62,636 nucleotides of DNA from Streptomyces griseoaurantiacus (GTDB taxonomy: Bacteria; Actinomycetota; Actinomycetes; Streptomycetales; Streptomycetaceae). Below, one piece after another: positions 8,706 to 16,472 of the stretch; positions within the stretch are counted from its first letter, which is position 1; each line of letters begins with the position of its first letter. Made by a program: the position numbers and the translations under genes. Under the pieces are notes generated by a model that was not told where the DNA came from, ran no database searches, and saw only the letters and a program-made list of their open reading frames with translations. The DNA is taken from the NCBI GenBank assembly GCA_014656015.1, contig BNBP01000041.1, forward strand, positions 1 through 62,636, read 5' to 3'.

Positions 8706-9751
8706 GACCGCTCACCCGCCCCCGAGGTGTGCCGTACGCCGGACGGACCGGTCCCGCCGGACCCGCCGGGCAGGGCGAGGAGGTCGCTGTGGCCCACGAG
8801 CACGCGCAGCTCTCCCGCCTCGCACTGGGCGAGCCGCTCCCGCAGATACGTATCGGCAGGGGCCGCCAGCTCCGGGCGCTGCTCGACGGCCGCGCCGACC
8901 CAGCCCCGCAGCCACTCCCCCGCCAGCTCCGCGTGCTCGGCGCCGAGCCGCCAGGGGCTCGGCTGCACCCGCACCGTCGCCCCGAGCCGGCCGAAGGCTT
9001 CGGAGGCCGCGGTGACCGCGTCCGGGCCGAGGAGTCCGTTCCGGCGCTGGTGGGCGTCGAACGCGGCGGCGATCTCCGCGTCGAGCGGGTGGGAGGGCGT
9101 CAGCTCGACCCGCCCGAGTACCGACAGCGTCAGCAGCGCGGGAACGCCCGCCCCGACGCAGGCCGCCGCGAGCGTGTCGATCTCCTCGCGGGTGAGCACG
9201 TCGAGCAGCGCGGACGCCGTCACGAGACAGGCGCCGCCCAGGGCGTCGGCGGTGAGCCGGCCGAGGTCGCCGCGTTGTGTGGTGACCTCGATCCGGCTTC
9301 CGTCGGCGGCGGACCGGGGCGCTCCCGCGGCGGCGAAGTGCAGCAGGTAGGGGTCGTGGTCGTGCAGGATCCAGTGCTGGGGCCCGTCGAGCAGGGGCGC
9401 GAGCCAGCGGCCCATGGAGCCGGTGCCGCAGCCGAGGTCGTGCACGACGAGCCCGGTGCCGCGCCGGCCGGGCCGGTCCGCGAGCCGGATGCGCAGCGGG
9501 TCGAGGAGTTCGTGGGAGCGCGCGGCGGCGTCGGCGGGCTCGCGCAGCCGCAGCCACTGGGGGGCGTAGCGGGGCACGTCCCCCGGTGCGGGGGTCTCGC
9601 CGACGGGCCCGGCCCCCGGCGCGGGGGACTCGGAGAGGGAGCCGGCGGACCCCGCGCCCCTGGCCGTATCCGTGTCCGTGCCGGTCGCGGACCCCGCGCC
9701 CCTGGCCGTATCCGTGTCCGTGCCGGTCGTGGACCGCGCGCCGGCCGTCAC
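8702..9751 (-). CDS. SAM-dependent class I methyltransferase
   Basis: A 349-residue methyltransferase with the SAM-binding glycine loop VVHDLGCGTGSMGRWLAP and the following acidic motif LHDHDPYLLHFA. The N-terminus is low complexity and contains two tandem 14-residue repeats of TGTDTDTARGAGSA type, encoded by a 42-bp duplication. GTG 9751 overlaps the glycosyltransferase stop (GTGA) and the stop overlaps the flippase-like gene's ATG, so it is tightly coupled at both ends. Acceptor substrate is unknown; context suggests a small molecule derived from GTP or a glycoside. Confidence 0.88.
   Translation of the reverse strand: MTAGARSTTGTDTDTARGAGSATGTDTDTARGAGSAGSLSESPAPGAGPVGETPAPGDVPRYAPQWLRLREPADAAARSHELLDPLRIRLADRPGRRGTGLVVHDLGCGTGSMGRWLAPLLDGPQHWILHDHDPYLLHFAAAGAPRSAADGSRIEVTTQRGDLGRLTADALGGACLVTASALLDVLTREEIDTLAAACVGAGVPALLTLSVLGRVELTPSHPLDAEIAAAFDAHQRRNGLLGPDAVTAASEAFGRLGATVRVQPSPWRLGAEHAELAGEWLRGWVGAAVEQRPELAAPADTYLRERLAQCEAGELRVLVGHSDLLALPGGSGGTGPSGVRHTSGAGERS
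9648..9731. repeat. 42-bp tandem duplication in methyltransferase N-terminus
   Basis: Two copies of a 42-bp unit (9648-9689, 9690-9731), identical except near the end of the second copy. Being a multiple of three, it adds exactly 14 residues and keeps the frame. It lies in the unstructured N-terminal tail, ahead of the SAM-binding domain. Confidence 0.85.
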
Positions 9752-11022
9752 GCCGCCTCCCGGGACTCGGGCCGCAGCCGCCCCAGCACCCCGGCGAGGC
9801 TGCGCGCGGTGGTGGCCCAGCCGTCCAGGGCGGCCCGGCGGCCGCGGGCCGCGGCCTTCAGCCGGCGCCGCACGTCGGCCTCGCCGAACCAGCCGCGCAG
9901 TTCGGCGGCGAGCGCGGCGGGGTCCTCCGGCGGGACGAGGATGCCGGGCACCCCGCCGTCCGGGGCGCGCCCCACCGCCTCGGGCAGCCCGCCCACGTCG
10001 GTGGCGAGGACGGGGATGCCCCGGGCGAGGGCCTCGGTGACGGCCATGCCGTAGGTCTCGGCGTAGGAGGCGAGGACCATCAGGTCGGCGGCGGCGTAGC
10101 TGGCGTCGAGCGCGGCGCCTGAGCGCGGCCCGACGAGGTGGAACCGGTCGCCGAGCCCGTACGCGGTGATCAGCTCCCGTACCCCGGCGACGTACTCGGG
10201 GTCCTGCGTGAGCGAGCCGACGCACACGCAGGACCAGGGCAGGTCGGTGGCGGTGGCGAGCGCCTCGACCAGCCGGTGCTGCCCCTTGCGCGGGGTGACG
10301 GAGGCGACGCACAGCAGTTGGGAGAGGCCGTCGGTGCCGGAGGCGAGGGGGGCGATGTCGGCGCCCGGGGCGGCGACGTGCACGCGCTCGGGGGCGAGTC
10401 CGTGGTGGGAGACGAGCCGGCGCACGGCCCAGTCGCTGGTGCCGATCACGGCGGACACGGCGCGGAGCGTCTCGCGCTCCTTGGCGTCGAGCGCGGCGGC
10501 GACGTCGGCCTCGAGCCCGGTCTCGTCGCCGAGCGGCAGGTGCACGAGGACCGCGAGGCGGAGCCGCCCGGCCTCGGGGACGATCACTTCGGGGACGCCG
10601 CAGGCGACCAGCCCGTCGAGCAGCACGACCGTGTCGTCGGGGAGTTCGCCCAGGGTGCGGGCGAGGGCGGCGCGGCCCTCGGCGCCGGGCTCGGGCCAGT
10701 CCCCGCCGACGGTGTGCTTGACGACCTGCCAGCCGAAGCCGGGGAGGTCGAGGCAGATCCGGCGGTCGTAGGCGTTGCCGCCGCTGGGCCTGGCGAGGTC
10801 GTCGACGCCGGCCGGCAGCACGAAGTGCAGGGTGCGCAGGGACATGGGGATGATCTCGGCGTTCGTGAGGGCGGCGTGCTGGGCGGGGACGTAGTCCAGC
10901 CGGGGACGGACCGCCGGGGTGTGGGGCGCCGGGGTGTGGGGCGCCGCGGCCGGTGCGTGGGGGGCCGTCGAGAGGGCGTGGGGGGCCGTCGGGGCGGTCC
11001 GCTCGGTGATCACGTCGCTCAC
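9748..11022 (-). CDS. GT4-family glycosyltransferase
   Basis: Retaining GT-B glycosyltransferase using a nucleotide-sugar donor. The N-terminal domain begins at LRTLHFVLPAGVDDLARPSGG; the C-terminal donor domain contains LLCVASVTPRKGQHRLVEAL and the EX7E-type stretch EALARGIPVLATDVGGLPE. GTG 11022 overlaps the upstream gene's TGA by 4 nt (GTGA), making translational coupling likely. An N-terminal ~40-residue Ala/Pro/His repeat (TAPHA..) is probably disordered. Acceptor unknown; its place between a pterin-synthase-like gene and a methyltransferase suggests a glycosylated pterin, pyrimidine or lipid product. Confidence 0.9.
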   Translation of the reverse strand: MSDVITERTAPTAPHALSTAPHAPAAAPHTPAPHTPAVRPRLDYVPAQHAALTNAEIIPMSLRTLHFVLPAGVDDLARPSGGNAYDRRICLDLPGFGWQVVKHTVGGDWPEPGAEGRAALARTLGELPDDTVVLLDGLVACGVPEVIVPEAGRLRLAVLVHLPLGDETGLEADVAAALDAKERETLRAVSAVIGTSDWAVRRLVSHHGLAPERVHVAAPGADIAPLASGTDGLSQLLCVASVTPRKGQHRLVEALATATDLPWSCVCVGSLTQDPEYVAGVRELITAYGLGDRFHLVGPRSGAALDASYAAADLMVLASYAETYGMAVTEALARGIPVLATDVGGLPEAVGRAPDGGVPGILVPPEDPAALAAELRGWFGEADVRRRLKAAARGRRAALDGWATTARSLAGVLGRLRPESREAA

Positions 11023-11417
11023 AGGGCACGCTCGTAACTCGCCCAGGCGATGTGCGATTCGTGCAGGGTGACGGTGAGCCCGGTGAGGCCGCGGGCCCCC
11101 TCGCCGAGCCGGCCGTCCTCGATGCGCCGGGCCAGCCGGTCCGCGACGACCTTCGCGAGGAACTCCGTCGAGGTGTTGGTGTCGGCGAAGTCGGGCTCGT
11201 TGTCGAGGTTGCGGTAGTTCAGCTCGGCGACGACAGCGCCGAGTTCCTGCGTGGCCAGTCCGATGTCGACGACGATGTTGTCCTCGTCCAGCTCGGGGCG
11301 GCGGAAGGTGGCGTCCACGAGGAACGTCGCTCCGTGCAGGCGCTGTGCGGGGCCGAAGACCTCGCCGCGGAAGCTGTGGGCGATCATCAGGTGATCGCGG
11401 ACCGTGATGCTGAACAA
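11019..11417 (-). CDS. 6-pyruvoyl-tetrahydropterin synthase / QueD-like protein
   Basis: A 132-residue T-fold protein. It has the N-terminal zinc histidine (LMIAHSF), a second histidine in RLHGATF, the signature tail of the active site NTSTEFLAKVVADRL and the C-terminal Glu (TVTLHES). The usual HGH zinc motif is HGA here, so one histidine ligand is missing and the chemistry may differ from PTPS or QueD. TTG 11417 is chosen because GGAGGG lies 7 nt upstream and the fold starts right there; longer in-frame starts exist to 11501. First of four genes joined by 4-nt overlaps. Confidence 0.82.
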   Translation of the reverse strand: MFSITVRDHLMIAHSFRGEVFGPAQRLHGATFLVDATFRRPELDEDNIVVDIGLATQELGAVVAELNYRNLDNEPDFADTNTSTEFLAKVVADRLARRIEDGRLGEGARGLTGLTVTLHESHIAWASYERAL

Positions 11418-11589
11418 CGGACGACCCTCCAGGTGCGGTGCGTCTGATCGCCCGGCGAGTGCCCCCGTTGCGGGAACGGAAGCCCTCGCCGGGCCAGGCA
11501 TGCCGTGTAGTACGGCCGATCGGCACGGGTTGTTCAGCTTGATCAGCGGCGGGTTCGGCGGGGCGCGCCCGGCGCCGGGCGCGGGAGGG

Positions 11590-11622
11590 GCGCCGGAGGA
11601 GCGCCGGAGGAGCGCCGGAAGG
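11590..11622. repeat. Three 11-bp tandem repeats
   Basis: GCGCCGGAGGA-type unit three times (11590-11600, 11601-11611, 11612-11622, the last with one change) in the 223-nt gap between the dehydrogenase and pterin-synthase-like genes. A CCCGGCGCCGGG hairpin lies just before it. The rest of that gap shows no gene. Confidence 0.7.
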
Positions 11623-11640
11623 ACGGGAGAGCGGGCAGGC

Positions 11641-12624
11641 TCAGCCGTAGGTCACCCGGTGGCACAGCCCGCCCGACGCGCCGGAGGTGAGCCTCGGCAG
11701 CAGCTCCGGGAGTTCCTCGAACGGGGTGTCGTCGCTGATCAGCGCGTCGAAGGCGGGGTCGGCGAGCAGGTCGAGGGCGAGGGCGAGCCGGTCGCCGTAG
11801 GTGCGCCCGGAGCGGGCGCGGGGCGAGACCGTGCCGACCTGGCTGCTGCGCACGGTGAGCCGCCGGGAGTGGAAGGCCTCGCCGAGCGGCAGCCCGACGA
11901 CCCGGTCCCCGTACCAGCTCAGTTCGATCAGCGTGCCCTCGTGCGCGAGCAGTTCGAGCGAGCGTCGCGCCCCCGCCTCGCTGGCGCTGGCGTGCACGAC
12001 GAGATCGCACTCCCCGCGCGCCTCCTCGGGCACCGCGAAGTCCACGCCGAGCGCGCGGGCGACCTCGGCCCGCGCCGGGTCCGCGTCGACGAGCTGGACC
12101 CGCACCCCGGGGAAGCGGGCGAGGAGTGCGGCGACGCTGCACCCGACCATCCCGCCGCCCACCACGGCGACACGGTCGCCGAGCAGGGGCGCGGCGTCCC
12201 ACAGCGCGTTGACGGCGGTCTCGACGGTCCCCGCGAGCACCGCCCGCCCGGCCGGAACGCTCTCGGGCACGACGGTGACGGCGGAGACGGGCACCACGTA
12301 CCGCGTCTGGTGCGGGTAGAGGCAGAAGACGTTCCGCCCGAGCAGTTCCCCCGGCCCGCGCTCGACGGTGCCGACGCTCAGATAGCCGTACTTCACCGGG
12401 GCGGGGAAGTCGCCGTCCTGGAAGGGCGCGCGCATGGCGCCGTACTGGTTCTCCGGCACCCCGCCCCGGAAGACGAGCGTCTCGGTACCGCGGCTGACCC
12501 CGGAGTACAGCGTCCGGACGAGCACCTCCGACTCCCCCGGCCGGGACAGCTCGACGTCCCGGATCTCACCGTGCCCGGGCTCGCGCAGCCAGAAGGCCCG
12601 GGCGGCGAGTTCTTCGATTTCCAT
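11641..12624 (-). CDS. Zinc-type (MDR) dehydrogenase
   Basis: Medium-chain dehydrogenase/reductase of 327 residues. The N-terminal GroES-like half has LYSGVSRGTETLVFRGGVP; the Rossmann half has VAVVGGGMVGCSVAALLA followed by LVDADPARAEVARALG. The classical catalytic-zinc Cys/His pattern is not obvious; the SRGTE motif resembles the bacteriochlorophyllide/2-desacetyl-hydroxyethyl and threonine-dehydrogenase-like MDR subgroups. AGAGAGG precedes ATG 12624. It is upstream of, and on the same strand as, the PTPS/GT/methyltransferase/flippase operon with a 223-nt gap, so likely the same pathway. Confidence 0.87.
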   Translation of the reverse strand: MEIEELAARAFWLREPGHGEIRDVELSRPGESEVLVRTLYSGVSRGTETLVFRGGVPENQYGAMRAPFQDGDFPAPVKYGYLSVGTVERGPGELLGRNVFCLYPHQTRYVVPVSAVTVVPESVPAGRAVLAGTVETAVNALWDAAPLLGDRVAVVGGGMVGCSVAALLARFPGVRVQLVDADPARAEVARALGVDFAVPEEARGECDLVVHASASEAGARRSLELLAHEGTLIELSWYGDRVVGLPLGEAFHSRRLTVRSSQVGTVSPRARSGRTYGDRLALALDLLADPAFDALISDDTPFEELPELLPRLTSGASGGLCHRVTYG

Positions 12625-12734
12625 GTGCGCCTCTCTGAACGATCGACGGATTCCCCACGTACGAGCAGCTACGAGAAGTCACGACGCCGCGCTCAACGTA
12701 CGCGGCGAAGATCGAATCTGTCACTTGTCTGATC

Positions 12735-12749
12735 TGCCACGTGGTGGCA
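12735..12749. promoter_or_regulatory. TGCCAC-GTG-GTGGCA palindrome in divergent promoter
   Basis: A perfect 6-bp inverted repeat with a 3-bp spacer lying 20 nt before the GTG start of the CDP-alcohol phosphatidyltransferase and ~110 nt before the divergent dehydrogenase start. A regulator-binding site is likely; no matching regulator gene can be assigned from the sequence. Confidence 0.5.
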
Positions 12750-12768
12750 CCTGGCCGGAGGGTGAGCG

Positions 12769-13701
12769 GTGGCCCTGAACCACACATACGACGCGAGGCT
12801 GTTGCAGCAGGAGACGACCGTGGGGGCGGGCGTGCAGGTGTTGCTGCTGGCCGTGCTGGGCACGGCGACGGGGATGAGCCCGGCGGGCTGGCTGACCGGC
12901 CTGGCCTTCGCGCTCGCCACGTGGGCCGTCCTGACCCGCGCCGTGCTCCGCTCCCGGCTGACCTCCTTCGGCCCGGCCAACCGGGTCACGCTGGGCCGCG
13001 CGACACTGGTCGGCGGGGTCACGGCCCTGGTCGCGGAGTCCTTCGAGACGGCGCCCCCGGTGACCCTCTTCGTGGGCCTGACGGCGATCGCCCTCATCCT
13101 GGACGGCGTCGACGGCAAGGTCGCCCGCCGCACCGGCACCTCCTCGGTCCTGGGCGCCCGCTTCGACATGGAGGTCGACGCGTTCCTCATCCTCGTGCTG
13201 AGCGTGTACGTGTCGATGTCGATGGGCCCCTGGGTCCTGCTGATCGGCGCGATGCGCTACCTCTTCGTGGCGGCGGCCCGCTTCCAGCCCTGGCTCGACG
13301 CGCCGCTGCCGCACAGCATGGCCCGCAAGACGGTCGCCGCCTACCAGGGCATCGCCCTCCTGGCGGCGGCCTCGGGCTGGCTCCCGTACCAGGTCTCGGC
13401 CCTGCTGGTGTCCTCCGCGCTGGGCTGGCTGGTGTGGTCCTTCGGACGGGACATCGGGTGGTTGTGGGGGGAGCGGGCCGAGCGGCTCCGGGAAGGACGC
13501 GAGGAGACGGCGGCGCGGCCGCTGCCGGGTGCGGTCTCGGATGCGGGTGCGGGCCCGGCGTCGGTGTCCGTCCCGGGCATGGCCCCGGCCTCCCCCACCT
13601 CGTTCTCGATCCCGGTCCCGGTCCCGGCGGGGGTGACGCCGCTCTCGCAGGCCGCGCCCGTGGACAGGGGAATGCCGACGGCTCTGGTGGGCCGTGCCTG
13701 A
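12769..13701 (+). CDS. CDP-alcohol phosphatidyltransferase
   Basis: Membrane enzyme transferring a phosphatidyl or related phospho-alcohol group from a CDP-alcohol with release of CMP. The complete family signature D-x2-DG-x2-AR-x8-G-x3-D-x3-D is present with Asp112, Asp115, Gly116, Ala119, Arg120, Gly129, Asp133 and Asp137. About six hydrophobic segments are visible; the C-terminal ~70 residues are low complexity. GTG 12769 has GGAGGGTGAG upstream. Divergent from the dehydrogenase gene; lipid attachment of the cluster's product would fit this gene and the flippase-like protein together (inference). Confidence 0.92.
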   Translation: MALNHTYDARLLQQETTVGAGVQVLLLAVLGTATGMSPAGWLTGLAFALATWAVLTRAVLRSRLTSFGPANRVTLGRATLVGGVTALVAESFETAPPVTLFVGLTAIALILDGVDGKVARRTGTSSVLGARFDMEVDAFLILVLSVYVSMSMGPWVLLIGAMRYLFVAAARFQPWLDAPLPHSMARKTVAAYQGIALLAAASGWLPYQVSALLVSSALGWLVWSFGRDIGWLWGERAERLREGREETAARPLPGAVSDAGAGPASVSVPGMAPASPTSFSIPVPVPAGVTPLSQAAPVDRGMPTALVGRA

Positions 13702-13736
13702 CGGCGGACCGTGCCGCTCGGAGCGCTCCTCCCGGC

Positions 13737-14300
13737 TCAGCCGTCCCGGGGCCCCGTACCGGCCCGGAGCCCGTCGAGGAGCAGGGTGAGCATGCGCGAG
13801 CGGCGTTCCCGCAGGATGGCTTCCGCGCCGGGCTCCGCCTCCCCCGGGACGGGCCCGCCCGTCCCCCACAGCGACGAGCCGAGCAGCAGCACCTCCTCGG
13901 CGGTGGCGTCCGCCCGTATCCGCCCCGCGGCCCGGCCCGCGGCGAGGAGCCGGTCGAGCGCGTCGACGAGCGGTGGATGGCAGCGGCCGTACCGTCCGCC
14001 CTCCTCCGCGAGGCGCTCCAGCCACAGCCGCAGCGCGAGGAGCGGTTCGTGTTCCTCCAGCAGCGCGGGGGCGGCCCCGGCCAGCGCGGCGGCCTCCGCC
14101 TCATGGACGGCGAGCAGTAGTTCCTCCCGGCCGGAGAAGTGCCGGTAGAGGGTGCCCTGGCCGACGCCGGCCGCCTTGGCGATCGAGGCGAGGCTGGCGG
14201 AGGGGTCGTCGCGGAAGGCCGCGCGGGCGGACTCGACGAGGCGTGCGCGGTTCTCCCGCGCGTCGGAGCGCGGCGCACGCCGTGGGCGGGCAGGGGGCAT
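13737..14300 (-). CDS. TetR-family regulator
   Basis: A 187-residue repressor. The HTH spans roughly residues 15-62 with RARLVESARAAFRDDP, LASIAKAAGVGQGTLYRHF and SGREELLLAV, a textbook TetR DNA-binding domain. The C-terminal half resembles TetR_C SACE_7040/YbiH-type ligand domains. ATG 14300 chosen; CAGGGGGC... on the opposite strand gives only a weak ribosome site. Divergent from a second TetR gene at 14391, with one 18-bp operator and a promoter between them. Target unknown. Confidence 0.9.
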   Translation of the reverse strand: MPPARPRRAPRSDARENRARLVESARAAFRDDPSASLASIAKAAGVGQGTLYRHFSGREELLLAVHEAEAAALAGAAPALLEEHEPLLALRLWLERLAEEGGRYGRCHPPLVDALDRLLAAGRAAGRIRADATAEEVLLLGSSLWGTGGPVPGEAEPGAEAILRERRSRMLTLLLDGLRAGTGPRDG

Positions 14301-14351
14301 GGTCCGGCGCCTCTCGCGTTGCCTGGCCTGAGGCCCGCCATCCTGCTCCAT

Positions 14352-14384
14352 TTGTTGGTCGACTGACAAGTAAGTCGCTAGGCT
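14352..14384 (+). promoter_or_regulatory. TetR operator overlapping a leaderless promoter
   Basis: Imperfect 18-bp palindrome TTGTTGGTCGACTGACAA (14352-14369) covers a -35 box TTGGTC (14355-14360). After 18 nt comes TAGGCT (14379-14384), and the ATG at 14391 is only 6 nt further, with no ribosome-binding sequence. This is a typical leaderless actinomycete promoter under TetR control. Confidence 0.7.
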
Positions 14385-14390
14385 GCCCCC

Positions 14391-15014
14391 ATGACCGCCC
14401 CCGCCCGCACCCAGAAACAGCGCCGTGAAGAAGCCGAGGCCGCCCTGCTCGACGCGGCCGCCGAACTGGTCGCCGAGCAGGGACTGCGCGCCCTGACGCT
14501 GGCCCGCGTCGGCGAACGCGCCGGCTACAGCAGGGGCCTCGTCACCCACTACTTCGGCTCCAAGCAGGCCCTGGTCGAACGCCTGGCCCGCGCGGCCCAG
14601 TCCGGCTTCGTGCCCGGCCTGGCCGATCTGCCACCCGGCCCGGACCGCCTCCTCCGCCTGATCGACGGCTACCTCGCGCAGCAGACCAAGCACGAGAGGC
14701 CCCTGAACAGGGCCTTCCTCCTCCTCTGGATGGAGGCCGCGACCTCCCCCGACCTCGCCCGCCTCTTCGCCGACCGCACCGAGGCCTTCCGCACCGACCT
14801 CCGCGAGGACCTCACCGCCGGCATCGCCGAGGGCACGATCCGCCCGGACCTCCCGGTCGAGGAGACAACGGCGGCGATCGTCGCCCAACTCCGCGGCATC
14901 GCCATCCAGTTGCTGGTCACCCCCGAGTCACTGGACCTGCCGGCACTACGGGTCTTCCTCACGGACCACTGGCGAAGGGCGCTGACGGGTGGGGGCCATG
15001 GATTGACGCGTTGA
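14391..15014 (+). CDS. TetR-family regulator
   Basis: A 207-residue repressor whose HTH comprises EAALLDAAAELVAEQGLRAL, LARVGERAGYSRGLVTHYFG and SKQALVERL. The C-terminal domain holds the pattern LNRAFLLLWMEAATSPDLARL seen in BetI-like TetR proteins. ATG 14391 is apparently the first transcribed triplet (see the leaderless promoter at 14352-14384), so autoregulation by the overlapping operator is likely. Its function may be tied to the divergent TetR gene; no enzyme gene is adjacent on its own strand until the EcsC gene 179 nt downstream. Confidence 0.92.
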   Translation: MTAPARTQKQRREEAEAALLDAAAELVAEQGLRALTLARVGERAGYSRGLVTHYFGSKQALVERLARAAQSGFVPGLADLPPGPDRLLRLIDGYLAQQTKHERPLNRAFLLLWMEAATSPDLARLFADRTEAFRTDLREDLTAGIAEGTIRPDLPVEETTAAIVAQLRGIAIQLLVTPESLDLPALRVFLTDHWRRALTGGGHGLTR

Positions 15015-15037
15015 CCATGTCAACAGATATCTAAACT
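15010..15037 (+). promoter_or_regulatory. Palindrome GTTGAC-CAT-GTCAAC and possible promoter
   Basis: Perfect 6-bp inverted repeat (15010-15024) that includes the TetR stop codon. TTGACC (15011-15016) could serve as -35, with TAAACT (15032-15037) as -10 at a short 15-nt spacing. The locally AT-richer stretch supports a promoter for the EcsC gene 156 nt downstream, but the spacing is not ideal. Confidence 0.4.
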
Positions 15038-15192
15038 ATCCCCTTACGCCCGCCTCGTGTACGGTGAGGCGCACTGAGCGCCCACGGGGGAAGCACGGAT
15101 CACGGTGCCGAGGGGAAGGGCGGAGCGTCGGTCACGGCCTCCGCCACGGCACCTGACCGTCCGACGCCGCCATTCACATCCCAGGGGGGACC

Positions 15193-16335
15193 ATGAGCGA
15201 CTCGCGTCAGCACGAACCGACACCTTCGATACCGTCGAAGTACGAACTCCAGGTGTGGGAGTCCATCCAGCACTACAAGGGCCGCCCGCTGTCACAGGCG
15301 ATGCAGAACGCCGGCGAGCGCGTGGCCAAAGGCGTCACACACCTCGGCAAGCACGCGGCGAAGCAGTTGGAGAAGCACCCGCGCGCCGCGTCGGCGGTGT
15401 CACGGGGGCAGGAGTTCGTCGCCAAGGGCGCGTCCAAGGCGGGGGCGAAGGCGCGCGACGCCGCGGAGGCCATGCCCGAATGGGGCGGCACGGCCGTGCA
15501 GTCGGTACGGAAGACCGTGGGAAAGGTCTCGCGCGCGGGCCTCTCCCCCAAGCGGGTGGTGGCGCTCCACAACAAGCGCGGGCATGACATCGCCTCGCTC
15601 TCCGACCTGCGCCAACTCGATCTCGAACTGGTCGAGAAGGTTCGCGGCCGGGCGGCGAACTGGTACTACCCCATCGCGGCGGCGGCCTCGGGGGCGGGCG
15701 CCGGGCTCGCGATCACCGGGGGGCAGCTCGCCATCACAGCCTCCGCCGGGGCCGCCGCGGCGCCCTCGGCCGGTGCGATCGCGGGCGCGTTCACCGCCGA
15801 CACCGCGGTCGTTCTCGGACTGTCGTCCCGGGCCGTCGGCCAGGTCGCGCTGTACTACGGATACGACCCCGAGGAGCCGTCCGAGAAGCTCTTCATCATG
15901 TCCGTCGTCAATTTGGGGACCGCGAGTTCGGCCGCCGCCAAGAACGCGGCGATGGCGGACATCTCGAAGCTCACGCAGGCGCTCTTCCGCGGCAAGTCGT
16001 GGGAGGTCCTCAGTAACGCCTTCGTCTCCAAGGTCGCCGAGAAGTTCGCGAAGGCGTTCGGCGTACGCCTCACCAAGAAGGGCCTCGGCAAGGTCGTACC
16101 CGCCTTCGGCCTCGTGCTCGGCTCCACCTTGAACTGGGCGACTCTGGAGGGAATCGTCGACGCGGCCGAGATGGCGTACCGCCGCCGCTTCCTTCTGGAG
16201 AAGTACCCGCACCTCGCCGCAGAGGCGTTCGCGACCTTCACCGACCCGGACGACTCCGACGGGGCCGCCGAGTCCGACGAGAGGATCAGCGTGCTCGACG
16301 AGATCGTCGACGAGGGCGGCCCCGATCTCCGCTGA
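15193..16335 (+). CDS. EcsC-family protein
   Basis: A 380-residue protein resembling the EcsC family (named after a Bacillus ABC-exporter locus; biochemical role unresolved). The N-terminal ~130 residues are charged and helical; the core contains LSDLRQLDLELVEKVRG, then hydrophobic Gly/Ala-rich stretches around residues 155-210 that could insert in a membrane. The C-terminus is acidic. GGGGGGACC precedes the ATG by a few bases. It stands alone, with a strong hairpin terminator just downstream (16344-16377). Confidence 0.75.
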   Translation: MSDSRQHEPTPSIPSKYELQVWESIQHYKGRPLSQAMQNAGERVAKGVTHLGKHAAKQLEKHPRAASAVSRGQEFVAKGASKAGAKARDAAEAMPEWGGTAVQSVRKTVGKVSRAGLSPKRVVALHNKRGHDIASLSDLRQLDLELVEKVRGRAANWYYPIAAAASGAGAGLAITGGQLAITASAGAAAAPSAGAIAGAFTADTAVVLGLSSRAVGQVALYYGYDPEEPSEKLFIMSVVNLGTASSAAAKNAAMADISKLTQALFRGKSWEVLSNAFVSKVAEKFAKAFGVRLTKKGLGKVVPAFGLVLGSTLNWATLEGIVDAAEMAYRRRFLLEKYPHLAAEAFATFTDPDDSDGAAESDERISVLDEIVDEGGPDLR

Positions 16336-16343
16336 CACGAGGA

Positions 16344-16377
16344 CCCGGCGGTGCGTCCCCGGACGGCCACCGCCGGG
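16344..16377 (+). terminator. Hairpin terminator after EcsC gene
   Basis: Perfect 10-bp inverted repeat CCCGGCGGTG (16344-16353) / CACCGCCGGG (16368-16377) beginning 9 nt after the stop codon of the EcsC gene. Confidence 0.7.
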
Positions 16378-16472
16378 CCCGCGCGTTGTCCTCTCACACC
16401 GGCGACCACCGGCATACGGTCGGCGAGGTCAGCGGCCTCCTCGCTCGGGCACCGCTGTGCGACGGCGGCCTT

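Noticed and set aside
13236..13701. A longer minus-strand TetR protein extending across the CDP-alcohol phosphatidyltransferase 3' end
   Set aside because: The TetR stop is at 13737 and the two genes do not overlap; frames that extend further are antisense to the phosphatidyltransferase.
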